Below are positions 34,081-42,278 of a stretch of 64,000 nt of DNA, piece after piece; position 1 is the first letter of the stretch; each line of letters opens with the position of its first letter. The notes under the pieces were generated by a model. That model saw only the letters and a list, made by a program, of their open reading frames with translations. It had not been told where the DNA came from and did no database searches. The stretch is from Bhargavaea massiliensis (lineage in GTDB: Bacteria > Bacillota > Bacilli > Bacillales_A > Planococcaceae): contig NZ_JAHBCJ010000008.1 in assembly GCF_018390575.1 (NCBI RefSeq), positions 1 to 64,000 of the forward strand. The letters are read 5' to 3'. A program made the position numbers and the translations under genes.

Positions 34081-34529
34081 TGTAATCTCCTTTTTCTTTC
34101 ACCGATCCTCAAATTAATCTTTATAGCAATCAAAACTAAGAAAGCATGTCGGTGACTTACTTTTCCAAATAGCAAGTCACTGTTTATGCATGTGGGATGT
34201 TGCCCTCGTTATTATGTGGAGATATGGTATTTAACAATATGCAGGGGCCGCAAGCGAAAGGCCTATACACGTTGCACTCACAATCCCATCATTTCCCCTC
34301 CGCTAATGCTTCGGAAACGTCTGCCCTGAATCATAGCTTCATTTCATTATTCGCATGGTGAACCGTTTTTATTTATGCTTTGCGGAAAACAACTAGATCA
34401 TATAGAATTTATCCTCGTCTTTACTTTCTGCCCCTGCGCTAAAAGTAACAGTATGATGGTTTATCTGATGAACCGGAAATAGCGGTTGGTAACTTATCGG
34501 GAAGAAGTTTTCCCAGTCATCATTATAAT
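34081..34529. other. AT-rich intergenic stretch without a recognised gene
   Basis: About 450 bp between the kinase-like gene and the csp promoter. It contains one hairpin (GTGACTT / AAGTCAC, 34151-34179) without a T-tract. No supported reading frame, RNA motif or repeat was found. Confidence 0.5.
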
Positions 34530-34676
34530 TTGCATTTTTTTCCGATACGTGATATGATACAAATAATTATTCTTGTTCGGCGTAAAGGATAAGATGAATA
34601 TCCACTCTTCATCTTGAGAATACTTTGAGCAACGATAGTAATACATTGTGCGGGAATGCACTAGGAGGCAACAAAA
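34530..34676 (+). promoter_or_regulatory. csp promoter and long cold-shock leader
   Basis: TTGCAT (34530-34535), a 17-bp spacer and TATGAT (34553-34558) predict transcription from about 34565. That gives a leader of about 110 nt before the ATG, the length typical of temperature-responsive cspA-type 5' UTRs. AGGAGG ends the leader. Confidence 0.7.
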
Positions 34677-34877
34677 ATGGAACAAGGTACAGTTAAATGG
34701 TTCAACGCAGAAAAAGGTTTTGGCTTCATCGAACGTGAAGGTGGAGACGATGTATTCGTACACTTCTCCGCAATCCAAAGCGACGGATTCAAATCTTTGG
34801 ACGAAGGCCAAAAAGTAACGTTTGACGTTGAGCAAGGTGCTCGCGGAGCTCAGGCAGCTAACGTTCAAAAAGCTTAA
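34677..34877 (+). CDS. Cold-shock protein, CspA family
   Basis: 66-aa single cold-shock domain binding single-stranded nucleic acid. RNP1 KGFGFI (16-21) and RNP2 VFVHF (about 28-32) are intact. Codon use is AT-richer and strongly biased, fitting high expression. It has its own promoter, long leader and terminator. Confidence 0.97.
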   Translation: MEQGTVKWFNAEKGFGFIEREGGDDVFVHFSAIQSDGFKSLDEGQKVTFDVEQGARGAQAANVQKA

Positions 34878-34888
34878 TTTTAAATGGG

Positions 34889-34927
34889 GACCGCCGAATC
34901 AATTGCTGATTCGGCGGTCTTTTTTTG
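34889..34927 (+). terminator. csp terminator
   Basis: GACCGCCGAATC / GATTCGGCGGTC, a 12-bp perfect stem with a 7-nt loop, followed by TTTTTTTT. Confidence 0.95.
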
Positions 34928-34960
34928 GTATATAGTTTGCAGCACCACTTATCTGAAGGG

Positions 34961-35152
34961 TTAATCGGTGATCCGACCGGTCTTTTTCGAATTCAGGTAA
35001 TGGATTGTTTCCCCCGCCACGAAGCCGGTCCCAATTGCAATCAGGGCCGTCGGATAGTCAGGCTTCTCCACCACCATGAAAATCACCGCAAACGCGGCCG
35101 CCATGGCCAAAAGCACCGGCACGTAGTGCTTGATACGCGATTTCAGATACAT
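34961..35152 (-). CDS. Small two-helix membrane protein
   Basis: 63 aa from the ATG at 35150-35152 (GGAGG 10 nt upstream). Two hydrophobic segments (about 10-27 and 33-50) are separated by a short KPDYP turn, with a polar C-terminus. The frame is open further upstream without a ribosome site. Not recognised; conserved-hypothetical type. Confidence 0.7.
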   Translation of the reverse strand: MYLKSRIKHYVPVLLAMAAAFAVIFMVVEKPDYPTALIAIGTGFVAGETIHYLNSKKTGRITD

Positions 35153-35300
35153 CGGCCCCACTCCTCCCCTCTTATTTCCAATACTATCATATGATCTGAT
35201 CACACGGGAACCGGCCGGCGGGTTCAGCAAGCCTCTGGCGACTCCCCGTTCCACCCCTCAGGCGGGTTTGGGCTGATTTTAATTTCAAGAAAATTCATTG

Positions 35301-35329
35301 TTGACAGTCAAATTCTTTTCGGTTACGAT
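35301..35329 (+). promoter_or_regulatory. Promoter of the S-box operon
   Basis: Perfect TTGACA (35301-35306), a 17-bp spacer and TACGAT (35324-35329), about 30 bp before the riboswitch aptamer. Confidence 0.85.
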
Positions 35330-35361
35330 GTGGATACTCGCTAATTGAATAGCTCGATTTC

Positions 35362-35464
35362 CTTATCAAGAGTCGGGGGAGGAACCTGGTCCTGAGATCC
35401 CGCAGCAACCGTTACGATGTAACAAGGTGCTAAGTCCAGCAAGCGTATGCTTGAAAGATGAGGG
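35362..35464 (+). ncRNA. SAM-I (S-box) riboswitch aptamer
   Basis: Conserved S-box landmarks appear in order. They are CTTATCAAGAG at the P1 start, GGGGGAGG, CCTGGTCC..GATCCC, GCAACC, AAGGTGCTAAGTCC, and GAAAGATGAGGG closing P1. The aptamer is followed directly by a terminator (35483-35512), so high SAM should stop transcription of the three flavoenzyme genes. Confidence 0.95.
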
Positions 35465-35482
35465 CGGAATATCATAATGATT

Positions 35483-35515
35483 GCCCCTTCCTCATCGGGA
35501 AGGGGCTTTTTGTTG
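35483..35515 (+). terminator. S-box regulatory terminator
   Basis: GCCCCTTCC / GGGAAGGGGC with loop TCATC, followed by TTTTTG. It lies 18 nt downstream of the aptamer. The 5' side of the stem can compete with the 3' end of the aptamer, as in standard S-box attenuation. Confidence 0.9.
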
Positions 35516-35634
35516 TCGTTCCCATGCAGAGCGCCTGAAACCCATCAGAGAAAAACACCGAGCCCCCATCAGCATTTATCCCGACTAGACTGATAAGAGT
35601 AATTGGCGAGAAAAACAGTAATGGAGGTTTTTAG

Positions 35635-37017
35635 GTGAGCAAAAAAAGAATCTATCTGAACGCATTTGACATGAACTGTGTCGGGCATCAGTCCCCCGGG
35701 CTGTGGAAGCATCCCAACGATCAATCAGACACCTACAACACGATCGAGTATTGGGTGAATCTGGCCAGGTTATTGGAAAAGGGCAAATTTGACGGGCTGT
35801 TTATCGCAGATGTGATAGGACTGTATGACGTCTACCAAAACAGCCGTGAAGCCACCATCCGCGAAGCGACACAGGTTCCGGTCAATGATCCTGCCATGCT
35901 GATTTCTGCCATGGCCTACGCCACCGAGCATATCGGCTTCGGCCTGACGGCATCGAGCACATTCGAACATCCGTATACATTCGCCCGCCGCATCTCCGCA
36001 CTGGACCACCTGACAAAAGGACGGATCGCCTGGAATATCGTTACTTCCTACCTGGAAAGCGGGACCAAAAACATTGAGATCGGCGACAAGTTCGAGCATA
36101 CGAAGCGCTACGACATCGCGGACGAATACCTGGAGGTCTGCTATAAACTGTGGGAATCCAGCTGGGAAGAAGGCGCCGTTGTCAGGGACGCCGGCCGCGG
36201 CGTATTTACAGACCCGGAAAAGGTTCACGAAATCGGTCACCAGGGAGAATACTTCAGCGTTCCCGGGATTCACTTATGCGAGCCGTCGCCGCAGCGTACC
36301 CCGGTCCTTTACCAGGCAGGTGCCTCCCCTCGCGGCACACAATTCGCCGCCAAACATGCGGAGCTGACGTTCATTTCGACACCGTCGAAGGAAGCGACCG
36401 CGACCTATGTGAAAACCTTGCGTGCCGAATCCGCAAAACAAGGCAGAGACCCGGAAAGCCTCAAGGTTCTCGCGTTGGCAACTGTTATTGTCGGGGAAAC
36501 AGAAGAAGAAGCCCAAGCCAAATATGAGGACCTGGCCCAATATGTGAGCTATGAGGGTGCGATGACCCTGCTGAGCGGATGGTCGGGCATCGATTTTTCC
36601 AAGTTTGACCCCGACCAAGAGCTGCAGTACATCGAAACAAACGCAATCAAGTCCATGCTGGAAGGTCTGACGAAAGCCAGCCCGAACAAAAAATGGACAC
36701 CGCGTGAGCTCGCCAACTTTGCCGGCATCGGCGGATTGGGACCTGTGTTCATCGGGACGCCGGAGTCGATCGCAGATCTGTTTGAAGAGTGGATCGATGA
36801 TACCGACATTGACGGCTTTAACCTGGCATACGCCATTACGCCAGGCACCTTTGAAGATATCGTCGAGCTGGTGATCCCGGAACTGCAGAAGCGCGGAATC
36901 TTCAAGAAAGAATACGGTGAAGGCACACTGCGCGAAAAACTTTTCGGTGAGTCTCCTTATCTCCGGAGAGATCATATCGGACACAGCTATAAACGAATTG
37001 CTGAACCCGTTAAATAA
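35635..37017 (+). CDS. FMN-dependent monooxygenase, NtaA/SnaA/DmoA family
   Basis: 460-aa luciferase-like TIM-barrel flavoprotein that would use reduced FMN and oxygen. Family segments include KIR/RIYLNAFDMNC, the GKFDGLFIAD strand, FARRISALDHLTKGRIAWNIVTS (key RISxLDHLT, GRIAWNIVTS) and YQAGASPRG. Relatives oxidise nitrilotriacetate, pristinamycin precursors or dimethylsulfide. It has a GTG start with GGAGG 7 nt upstream. It is the first gene after the SAM riboswitch, which points to a sulfur-containing substrate. No flavin reductase is encoded nearby. Confidence 0.9.
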   Translation: MSKKRIYLNAFDMNCVGHQSPGLWKHPNDQSDTYNTIEYWVNLARLLEKGKFDGLFIADVIGLYDVYQNSREATIREATQVPVNDPAMLISAMAYATEHIGFGLTASSTFEHPYTFARRISALDHLTKGRIAWNIVTSYLESGTKNIEIGDKFEHTKRYDIADEYLEVCYKLWESSWEEGAVVRDAGRGVFTDPEKVHEIGHQGEYFSVPGIHLCEPSPQRTPVLYQAGASPRGTQFAAKHAELTFISTPSKEATATYVKTLRAESAKQGRDPESLKVLALATVIVGETEEEAQAKYEDLAQYVSYEGAMTLLSGWSGIDFSKFDPDQELQYIETNAIKSMLEGLTKASPNKKWTPRELANFAGIGGLGPVFIGTPESIADLFEEWIDDTDIDGFNLAYAITPGTFEDIVELVIPELQKRGIFKKEYGEGTLREKLFGESPYLRRDHIGHSYKRIAEPVK

Positions 37018-37041
37018 CCAAAAGACAGGAGGCTTTGCAAA

Positions 37042-38238
37042 TTGACAGTTAAAGAACAAGCCATCCAATATGGCACTGCTGAATTCGACGAACTGATTGC
37101 TGCTGTCCGGAATGATGCAAAACGGAGACGTGAATTGCCTGAAACTGAACATCCCTATCCGTCAATCCGCCTGCTGAAAGAGGCAAGGTTCGGCGCATTG
37201 CGCCTGCCGGTTGCCCTTGGAGGCGGTGGTGCCACCATTCCGGAACTTTTTGAAGCCCTGATCCGGCTGGCGGAAGCGGATCCGGATGTCGCACATATTT
37301 TGCGAGCCCACTTCTGGCAGGTGGAAGCCTATTTAATGGACACTGAAGCCCCCGGCAATAAAAAGTGGCTTGAAAAAGTCGCAGACGGCGCAATCCTGGG
37401 CAATGCCTACACCGAAATCTCATCGAAGAACGTAGGAAAATTGCAGTTCAACACGACCCTCCTCCCGGACGGGGACGGCTATGTATTGAACGGGACGAAA
37501 TACTACAGCACAGGCACGATGTACGCTGACTATATCGTCGTAACCGCGGCCAATGAACAAAACGATGCTGTGGCGGCTGTGGTCCCCGCTGACCGTGAGG
37601 GCGTGGAGATTGTGGATGACTGGGACGGATTCGGGCAGCGTTCTACCGGCAGCGGAACCACTCATTTCCGTCATGTAGAAGTTTCCCCTGATGAGTTCAG
37701 TCTCATGGAAGCCAAAACTCCATTCAATTCGTATCTGCAGCTATTCTTGCAGGCAGTGATTGCCGGCATTACGCAAGAAATTGTATCTGATGCAAAGGAG
37801 ATCATCCTTTCCCGCAACCGGACCTTTACCTATGCAACGTCCAATACACCTGCAGAAGATCCTCAGCTTCAGCAAGTGCTCGGCCGCCTCTCGAGCAATG
37901 CCTATGCGGCAAAAGCGATTGTCCTGCAGGCAGCCCATGCCCTGCAAAGAACCGTGGACAGCGCTCTAAATGGCGAGGTGCAGGTAAGCGCTACGCACCA
38001 GGCGGCACTGGAAGCTGCAGAGGCAAAAGTGATCGTCGACGAACTGGCCCTGCAGTCCGCGAGCCTGCTGTTTGAAGTCGGCGGCTCGTCCGCCGTCCGG
38101 GCGGGCAAGCAATACGACAGACACTGGCGCAATATCCGCACGGTCGCTTCCCATAATCCGACTGTCTACAAAGAACGATGGATCGGCAATTATCTGGTAA
38201 ATGGTGAAGAACTGCCGATTCATGAGGTCTACTTCTGA
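37042..38238 (+). CDS. Acyl-CoA-dehydrogenase-fold flavoprotein, DszC/SfnC-like
   Basis: 398 aa from a TTG start at 37042 (GGAGG 9 nt upstream). The fold is that of acyl-CoA dehydrogenases (NAYTEISS near the flavin, GYVLNGTKYYSTGT strand, HWRNIRTVASHNP near the C-terminus). The usual catalytic Glu region is replaced, as in the DszC-type flavin monooxygenases that oxidise organosulfur compounds. It is second in the S-box operon, 24 bp after the monooxygenase. Sulfur scavenging is inferred from fold and regulation. Confidence 0.82.
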   Translation: MTVKEQAIQYGTAEFDELIAAVRNDAKRRRELPETEHPYPSIRLLKEARFGALRLPVALGGGGATIPELFEALIRLAEADPDVAHILRAHFWQVEAYLMDTEAPGNKKWLEKVADGAILGNAYTEISSKNVGKLQFNTTLLPDGDGYVLNGTKYYSTGTMYADYIVVTAANEQNDAVAAVVPADREGVEIVDDWDGFGQRSTGSGTTHFRHVEVSPDEFSLMEAKTPFNSYLQLFLQAVIAGITQEIVSDAKEIILSRNRTFTYATSNTPAEDPQLQQVLGRLSSNAYAAKAIVLQAAHALQRTVDSALNGEVQVSATHQAALEAAEAKVIVDELALQSASLLFEVGGSSAVRAGKQYDRHWRNIRTVASHNPTVYKERWIGNYLVNGEELPIHEVYF

Positions 38239-38252
38239 TGGGAGGAATACAT

Positions 38253-39428
38253 GTGATCAGTGCAGTCGATATAGAACGGTATGACCGTCAGTATTTGCAG
38301 TCTGTCAGAAGTGAGATAAAAGAATTCGTAGCGCTGAACGTGGTTCCCCATGTAAAGGTGGACGACCGGGACGGGCTGTTCCCGCGAGAGAGTCTGACGG
38401 CATTGGGCTTGGCTGGCTGGAATTCAGTCCTGTTTGATGAGAGCCTGAAAGGTCTGGGTTTGGGCTATACGGAGTTTGTGATCGCTGCGGAAGAAATCGC
38501 GAAGGCAGATGCATCGACCGGCCTCGTCTATGCCATGCACATCGCCGCCTCAGAGAAAGTGTACCTTTATGGTACAGAAGACCAGAAGCGGCGTTGGCTG
38601 CTCCCGGTCCGGGAAAAGGGAGCAATCACGACATTCGCCATCAGCGAAAAGTCCACAGGCGGACACGTCTGGTACAATCTGAGCCGCGCTGTCCAAGATG
38701 GCGATGAGTACATTTTAAATCTCACAAAGTCCTTTACCACAAGCGGCGGCCATGCGGATTTCTATGTTACCCAGACCGGAACGGCAAACACGGCAGAGTT
38801 GAGCGCACAAAGCTATTTCATCGTGGATGGCCGGCATGAGGGAATTCACGCTGCGCCATGGAGTGCATTGGGCGTAAGGGGGAATCGCAGCGGTCCGCTT
38901 ACTTTTGAAAATGTACGCGTGCACAAGAGCGACTTATTGAACGCGACGCCTGAAGATATCTACCAAAACTCCGCGGCCATCATCGGCCTGAACGCCGTCT
39001 GGCTGGGCGTCGCCCAGGCTGCGCTGGATGCAGCCACCGATTATGTGGTGAAAACAAAAAATGAAGGCTTACAGAATACACTTGCCGATCATCAGGTGAT
39101 CCGGACCAAACTTGCAAAGGTCGCCATCCGCATCAAGTCTTCCCGCGCATGGCTGACCGACATCGCCCGCCATCTGGATGATCTGAAGGAAGCGGGAGAG
39201 CCATTAAATACAGTCACCGCTGAAGTGAACGAGTGTAAAGTCCAGGTCACCGAGCTTGCCGATTTTGCAGCCAGAATGGCCATGGATGTTGCGGGCGGCT
39301 ACGGCTATCATACCGGCATTTTCGAAAAGCTTTATCGTGATGCGCGCGGCGGCATTCCGATGGCGCCGTCAAACAATATCGCACTGGACCAAATCGGCAA
39401 AGCGCTGGTCGGCCTGCCTCCTCTATGA
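38253..39428 (+). CDS. Acyl-CoA-dehydrogenase-fold flavoprotein, second copy
   Basis: 391 aa from GTG at 38253, 7 nt after GGAGG. An ATG at 38238 that overlaps the previous stop (TGATG) is an alternative. All acyl-CoA dehydrogenase regions are present (GLGYTEFVIAAEEI, TTFAISEKSTGG, GGYGYHTG..LYRDARG). The position of the catalytic Glu (normally in IYEGT) reads PMAPSNN, so ordinary dehydrogenation is doubtful and an oxygenase or desulfurising role is possible. It is the third gene of the S-box operon and ends at a terminator. Confidence 0.85.
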   Translation: MISAVDIERYDRQYLQSVRSEIKEFVALNVVPHVKVDDRDGLFPRESLTALGLAGWNSVLFDESLKGLGLGYTEFVIAAEEIAKADASTGLVYAMHIAASEKVYLYGTEDQKRRWLLPVREKGAITTFAISEKSTGGHVWYNLSRAVQDGDEYILNLTKSFTTSGGHADFYVTQTGTANTAELSAQSYFIVDGRHEGIHAAPWSALGVRGNRSGPLTFENVRVHKSDLLNATPEDIYQNSAAIIGLNAVWLGVAQAALDAATDYVVKTKNEGLQNTLADHQVIRTKLAKVAIRIKSSRAWLTDIARHLDDLKEAGEPLNTVTAEVNECKVQVTELADFAARMAMDVAGGYGYHTGIFEKLYRDARGGIPMAPSNNIALDQIGKALVGLPPL

Positions 39429-39456
39429 TGGCCCCCAAAATACAATAGATGAAACT

Positions 39457-39483
39457 GCCGGGAGCCAAAGCGCTCCCGGCTTT
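39457..39483 (+). terminator. Terminator of the S-box operon
   Basis: GCCGGGAGC / GCTCCCGGC, a 9-bp stem, followed by TTTACT; 28 bp after the last stop. Confidence 0.85.
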
Positions 39484-39564
39484 ACTCACGTAGGATTCTT
39501 TTTCTTCCCAAACCGGCACCCGGTTGATAGAGTTTTAAATGGGAAAGAAAGAGAGGTTCATCTG

Positions 39565-39888
39565 ATGAATGCCTACCTATTATTGCTCTTTGCGATCATT
39601 TGCGAGGTGATCGGCAGTTCTCTCCTCAAGGCGACCGATGGGTTCAGAAGGCCACTGCCGACGCTCGGCGTCGTCGCCGGCTACGGCCTCGCCTTCTATG
39701 CCCTGTCGCTGACCTTGCTCACGCTGCCGCTCGGCCTGACCTACGCCGTCTGGTCGGGGCTCGGGACCGCGCTGACCGCGATGGTCGGCGTCATCGTCTA
39801 TAAAGAAGCATTCGACGGCCGGAAGCTTGCCGGGCTTGCCATGATCATCGCAGGCGTCATCCTGCTGAATATTGGAGGTGCCGAATGA
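39565..39888 (+). CDS. Small multidrug resistance (SMR) transporter subunit
   Basis: 107 aa with four membrane helices. The essential Glu is in helix 1 (FAIICEVIGSSLLKA, Glu14) and YAVWSGLGTA in helix 3, both SMR hallmarks. It overlaps the next SMR gene by 4 bp (ATGA). Paired SMR genes usually form an obligate heterodimer exporting cationic drugs or guanidinium-like compounds. No ykkC riboswitch was seen in the 80-bp leader. Confidence 0.93.
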   Translation: MNAYLLLLFAIICEVIGSSLLKATDGFRRPLPTLGVVAGYGLAFYALSLTLLTLPLGLTYAVWSGLGTALTAMVGVIVYKEAFDGRKLAGLAMIIAGVILLNIGGAE

Positions 39889-40229
39889 AAGGCTATCTGT
39901 ATCTCGCCATCTCCATCATCACCGAAGTGTTCGGCACCGCCATGCTGAAGCTGTCGGAAGGATTTACCGTCCCCCTCCCTGCGATCGGAGTTGCGGCGGC
40001 TTACGGGCTGTCGTTTTACTGCCTGTCGCTCTGCTTGAAAACCGTTCCGCTTAGCCTTGCCTACGCCATCTGGTCAGGCATCGGGACAGCCCTGACCGCG
40101 CTTCTCGGTGTTCTCGTCTGGGGCGAGCTGTTCGGAGCGCTTAAAATCGCAGGGCTCATCCTGATCATCGGCGGCGTCACCTTATTGAACTCGAACGGAA
40201 AAAAAGCAGCAGCGGACCCTTCAGATTAA
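39885..40229 (+). CDS. Small multidrug resistance (SMR) transporter subunit, partner
   Basis: 114 aa with four helices, Glu14 in AISIITEVFGTAML, YAIWSGIGTA in helix 3, and a short hydrophilic tail. The start overlaps the first SMR gene. The last codons form the 5' arm of the terminator. Antiparallel heterodimer with the upstream product inferred from the pair. Confidence 0.93.
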   Translation: MKGYLYLAISIITEVFGTAMLKLSEGFTVPLPAIGVAAAYGLSFYCLSLCLKTVPLSLAYAIWSGIGTALTALLGVLVWGELFGALKIAGLILIIGGVTLLNSNGKKAAADPSD

Positions 40230-40247
40230 GGTTCCTCTGCTGCTTTT
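40202..40247. terminator. Bidirectional terminator overlapping the SMR stop
   Basis: AAAAGCAGCAG / CTGCTGCTTTT, an 11-bp stem with a long loop. The 5' arm lies within the last codons of the SMR gene. It also serves the convergent GNAT gene. Confidence 0.8.
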
Positions 40248-40265
40248 GTATGGAGCGGGACTGAA

Positions 40266-40790
40266 TCATTTTAGGATTGAATAGACATAGGTGTCATACG
40301 CCTTTCCATTTTGATACATGTACTGTCTTAAGATGCCCTCTCGTTGAAATCCGGCTTTGCTCAGTAATTGGTTGGATGCTTCATTTTCCATAAACACAAC
40401 GGCACCGATGCGGGTCAGGCCCAATTGGTCAAACCCATATTGGATGACACTGGTTACAGCTTCGAAAGTGTAACCCTTCCTCCAATGTTCAGGGAGAATT
40501 TCATATCCTATTTCTGCGCGCTTATGTTTCGCTGACCAGGCATTAAATCCGATGGTCCCAATGATGCCCGGGTGCTCATTTACTTCAATTCCCCAGCGGA
40601 TTCCCCGTTTTTCATTGTAGCTGTTTGCAAAAAAATCAATAAACGCTTCTGCCTGCTCGATGCTGTCCAATGTTTCCTGCCCATAAAATCGGGTGACACG
40701 TTCATTAGAAAAACACGCGAATACATCGCCGGCATCAGCCTTGGTTATTTCTCTTAATTGCAATCTTCCCGTATCTAATGTCGGAAACAT
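40266..40790 (-). CDS. GNAT N-acetyltransferase (RimJ/RimL-like)
   Basis: 174 aa from the ATG at 40788-40790 (GAGGAG upstream). The RimJ-type GNAT core has LREITKADA, GYEILPEHWRKGYTFEAV (acetyl-CoA loop) and a NEASNQLLSKAGFQREG C-terminal motif. The substrate is unknown, with protein N-termini or small molecules possible. Upstream 40791-41013 is AT-rich, with no other feature. Confidence 0.88.
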   Translation of the reverse strand: MFPTLDTGRLQLREITKADAGDVFACFSNERVTRFYGQETLDSIEQAEAFIDFFANSYNEKRGIRWGIEVNEHPGIIGTIGFNAWSAKHKRAEIGYEILPEHWRKGYTFEAVTSVIQYGFDQLGLTRIGAVVFMENEASNQLLSKAGFQREGILRQYMYQNGKAYDTYVYSILK

Positions 40791-41013
40791 TTTTTCTCCT
40801 CTCGTTTGCTTTTTTAACGTCATTTCACCATATTCTTCATCTTCCCTTTCCTTCCTTCTTTCTGTTTTTATATTCAGCAGCCGGGTTACCCTAGTTAAGG
40901 TTTCCCGAATGTTTATGACAGTTTTCGAACATGATGGAGACCATCATCCTTAATCATAGAAGCAATGTTATGCTGAGTTTTTAGAACGCACATCCATGGG
41001 AAGGAGGAGGGAC

Positions 41014-41277
41014 ATGCAGAAAAACGTGAAAGTGCTGATTGTCTCGCTCATCTTACTGTTCATTATTGCTGTTGTTGCTTTCAACCTGCTAAAAGACGAT
41101 CAATCAAATTCAAGGGTGATCTTGGATCACACCCATAAAACGTACATCGCGCCTTCCTGTTTCGAGGAATCGGACCCGACCAATTTCATTGAGGATTCAA
41201 CCTTGGGCGAAGCCGAGGAGTTGGGCTATCCCCCGCATTCCGCCTGCACACAAGAAGCGCTCGGTATCTCAAAATAA
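41014..41277 (+). CDS. Small membrane-anchored protein
   Basis: 87 aa from the ATG at 41014 (GGAGG 6 nt upstream). One membrane helix (about 6-24) is followed by an extracytoplasmic tail with two cysteines (APSCFEES, HSACTQE) that could pair. Not recognised. The terminator of this gene is split by the mobile element that begins 18 bp after the stop. Confidence 0.7.
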   Translation: MQKNVKVLIVSLILLFIIAVVAFNLLKDDQSNSRVILDHTHKTYIAPSCFEESDPTNFIEDSTLGEAEELGYPPHSACTQEALGISK

Positions 41278-41378
41278 AAGCAGGCCCGGAAAGTTTAACC
41301 CGTTCAGTTGTGTGGTGCAAACAGGCGAATTAGCACAGGAATTAGCAGAGGTATTAGCAAGACATTAACATCGTTTTC

Positions 41379-41403
41379 AGCACCCAAATGGGTGCTTTTT
41401 TTA
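41379..41403 (+). terminator. E1 left-end terminator
   Basis: AGCACCC-AAAT-GGGTGCT followed by TTTTTTT. It is oriented to stop transcription entering from the left-flanking gene whose own terminator was split. An identical hairpin sits at the same place in E2 (45421-45443). Confidence 0.85.
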
Positions 41404-41474
41404 TCAATCAAAAACGTTCATTAGCACAGTCGATAAACCGAGCTGAATCCAATGATGATAGAGCGAGGAGAAAA

Positions 41475-41579
41475 ATGATGATAGTAAGTAGTTTATTTCC
41501 AATTAACGAAACTTATTGGCCGTTGAGAACGTATCAAATTAGTGGGGATTACAACGAACGTAGACACTTTGTGGCATAG
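41475..41579 (+). CDS. Possible 34-aa peptide in E1
   Basis: ATG at 41475 with GAGGAG 4-5 nt upstream. The product is MMIVSSLF plus 26 polar residues. Only the ribosome site supports it. Not recognised. Confidence 0.3.
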   Translation: MMIVSSLFPINETYWPLRTYQISGDYNERRHFVA

Positions 41580-41648
41580 CGTAAACGTTAGATTTTCTTC
41601 ACAACCTTCTTTAAGATAATAGAGGAATTATGTAATTAAAAAAATTAA

Positions 41649-41843
41649 TTGAAATGTGGTGTTGGTATAATTAAAAACACTTTTTTATTAATTTTAGCAG
41701 TAATTGGTGCTTTTATGGTAGTTATAACGTTCGGTAAATTGGGAGAACAAGGTAATCTGGTTATGACTATTATGGGAAATATTATTTTTTTGAGTGCGAT
41801 ATTCAGTATTATATATTTAAGTAGAAAGAGGGATCGAGATTAA
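41649..41843 (+). CDS. Small two-helix membrane protein carried by E1
   Basis: 64 aa with two hydrophobic segments (about 8-26 and 37-54) and a basic/acidic tail RKRDRD. The only start in frame is a TTG with no well-placed ribosome site, so the 5' end is uncertain. It is followed 110 bp later by a terminator. Not recognised. It resembles the E2 cargo in size and topology but not in sequence. Confidence 0.5.
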   Translation: MKCGVGIIKNTFLLILAVIGAFMVVITFGKLGEQGNLVMTIMGNIIFLSAIFSIIYLSRKRDRD

Positions 41844-41956
41844 TAGCAACTTCTTTTCCTTCCCCTCTCTTATACCTGCCCTCTTTTGTGGTCTTAAAAA
41901 GAAATCCTAAATCTGAGTAAAGAGCAAAAGATAATTAGATAAGTGTATTTTATACA

Positions 41957-41983
41957 AGCACCCAAAACGGGTGCTTTTTTTAT
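41957..41983 (+). terminator. Internal terminator of E1 cargo
   Basis: AGCACCC-AAAAC-GGGTGCT followed by TTTTTTT. It is nearly the same hairpin as the left-end terminator. Confidence 0.85.
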
Positions 41984-42175
41984 AATTTCGCTAATTACAG
42001 CCACTTCGGTTCATTTTATCAAGTTTTTCAGCAACGGTTTTAACATGCAAATTAGCATCGAAATCAGCAATCATTTCAGCACCATTTTTTCACATTACAA
42101 TAGCCATTGTAAGTCTGTTGATTTCATTGCTGATTTACACGTCAAAATAACATAAAAGCTTGATGTATCAATAAA

Positions 42176-42213
42176 AATAACCTCCAAAACCAATGCTGGT
42201 TTGGAGGTTATTT
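42176..42213 (-). terminator. E1 right-end terminator
   Basis: AATAACCTCCAAA / TTTGGAGGTTATT, T-rich on the minus strand. It is oriented to stop transcription entering from cadA, whose terminator the insertion split. Confidence 0.85.
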
Positions 42214-42278
42214 ACGGGTTTAAAACTTCTTTTGTACCACTGAACTGAACGGGTTACGGAAAGTTCCGGGCCAGCTTT

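Larger units (their letters stand above)
41296..42256. mobile_element. Terminator-inserted element E1 (961 bp, no transposase)
   Basis: Ends are imperfect inverted repeats of about 27 bp starting TAACCCGTTCAGTT. They are flanked by a perfect 9-bp duplication CGGAAAGTT (41287-41295 and 42257-42265). Removing the element and one duplicate restores a terminator, GGCCCGGA-AAGT-TCCGGGCC with A- and T-rich arms, between the small gene and cadA. The insertion is therefore in the hairpin loop. The element is far more AT-rich than its flanks. It holds its own terminators (41379-41403 plus, 41957-41983 plus, 42176-42213 minus), two 12-bp-periodic TTAGCA arrays (41328-41385 and about 42024-42083) and one or two tiny reading frames. 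It encodes no transposase, so it is presumably mobilised in trans. Confidence 0.88.

Noticed and set aside
34494-34868. 124-aa frame antisense to the csp gene
   Set aside because: It lies over the csp leader and coding region, with no ribosome site or family match.
39484-39564. Guanidine (ykkC) riboswitch before the SMR pair
   Set aside because: The leader is only about 80 nt and shows none of the conserved ykkC segments.
41943-42155. 70-aa frame in E1 and 61-aa frame 45355-45540 in E2
   Set aside because: Both run through a terminator hairpin and its T-tract and lack ribosome sites. They are most likely non-coding end sequence.
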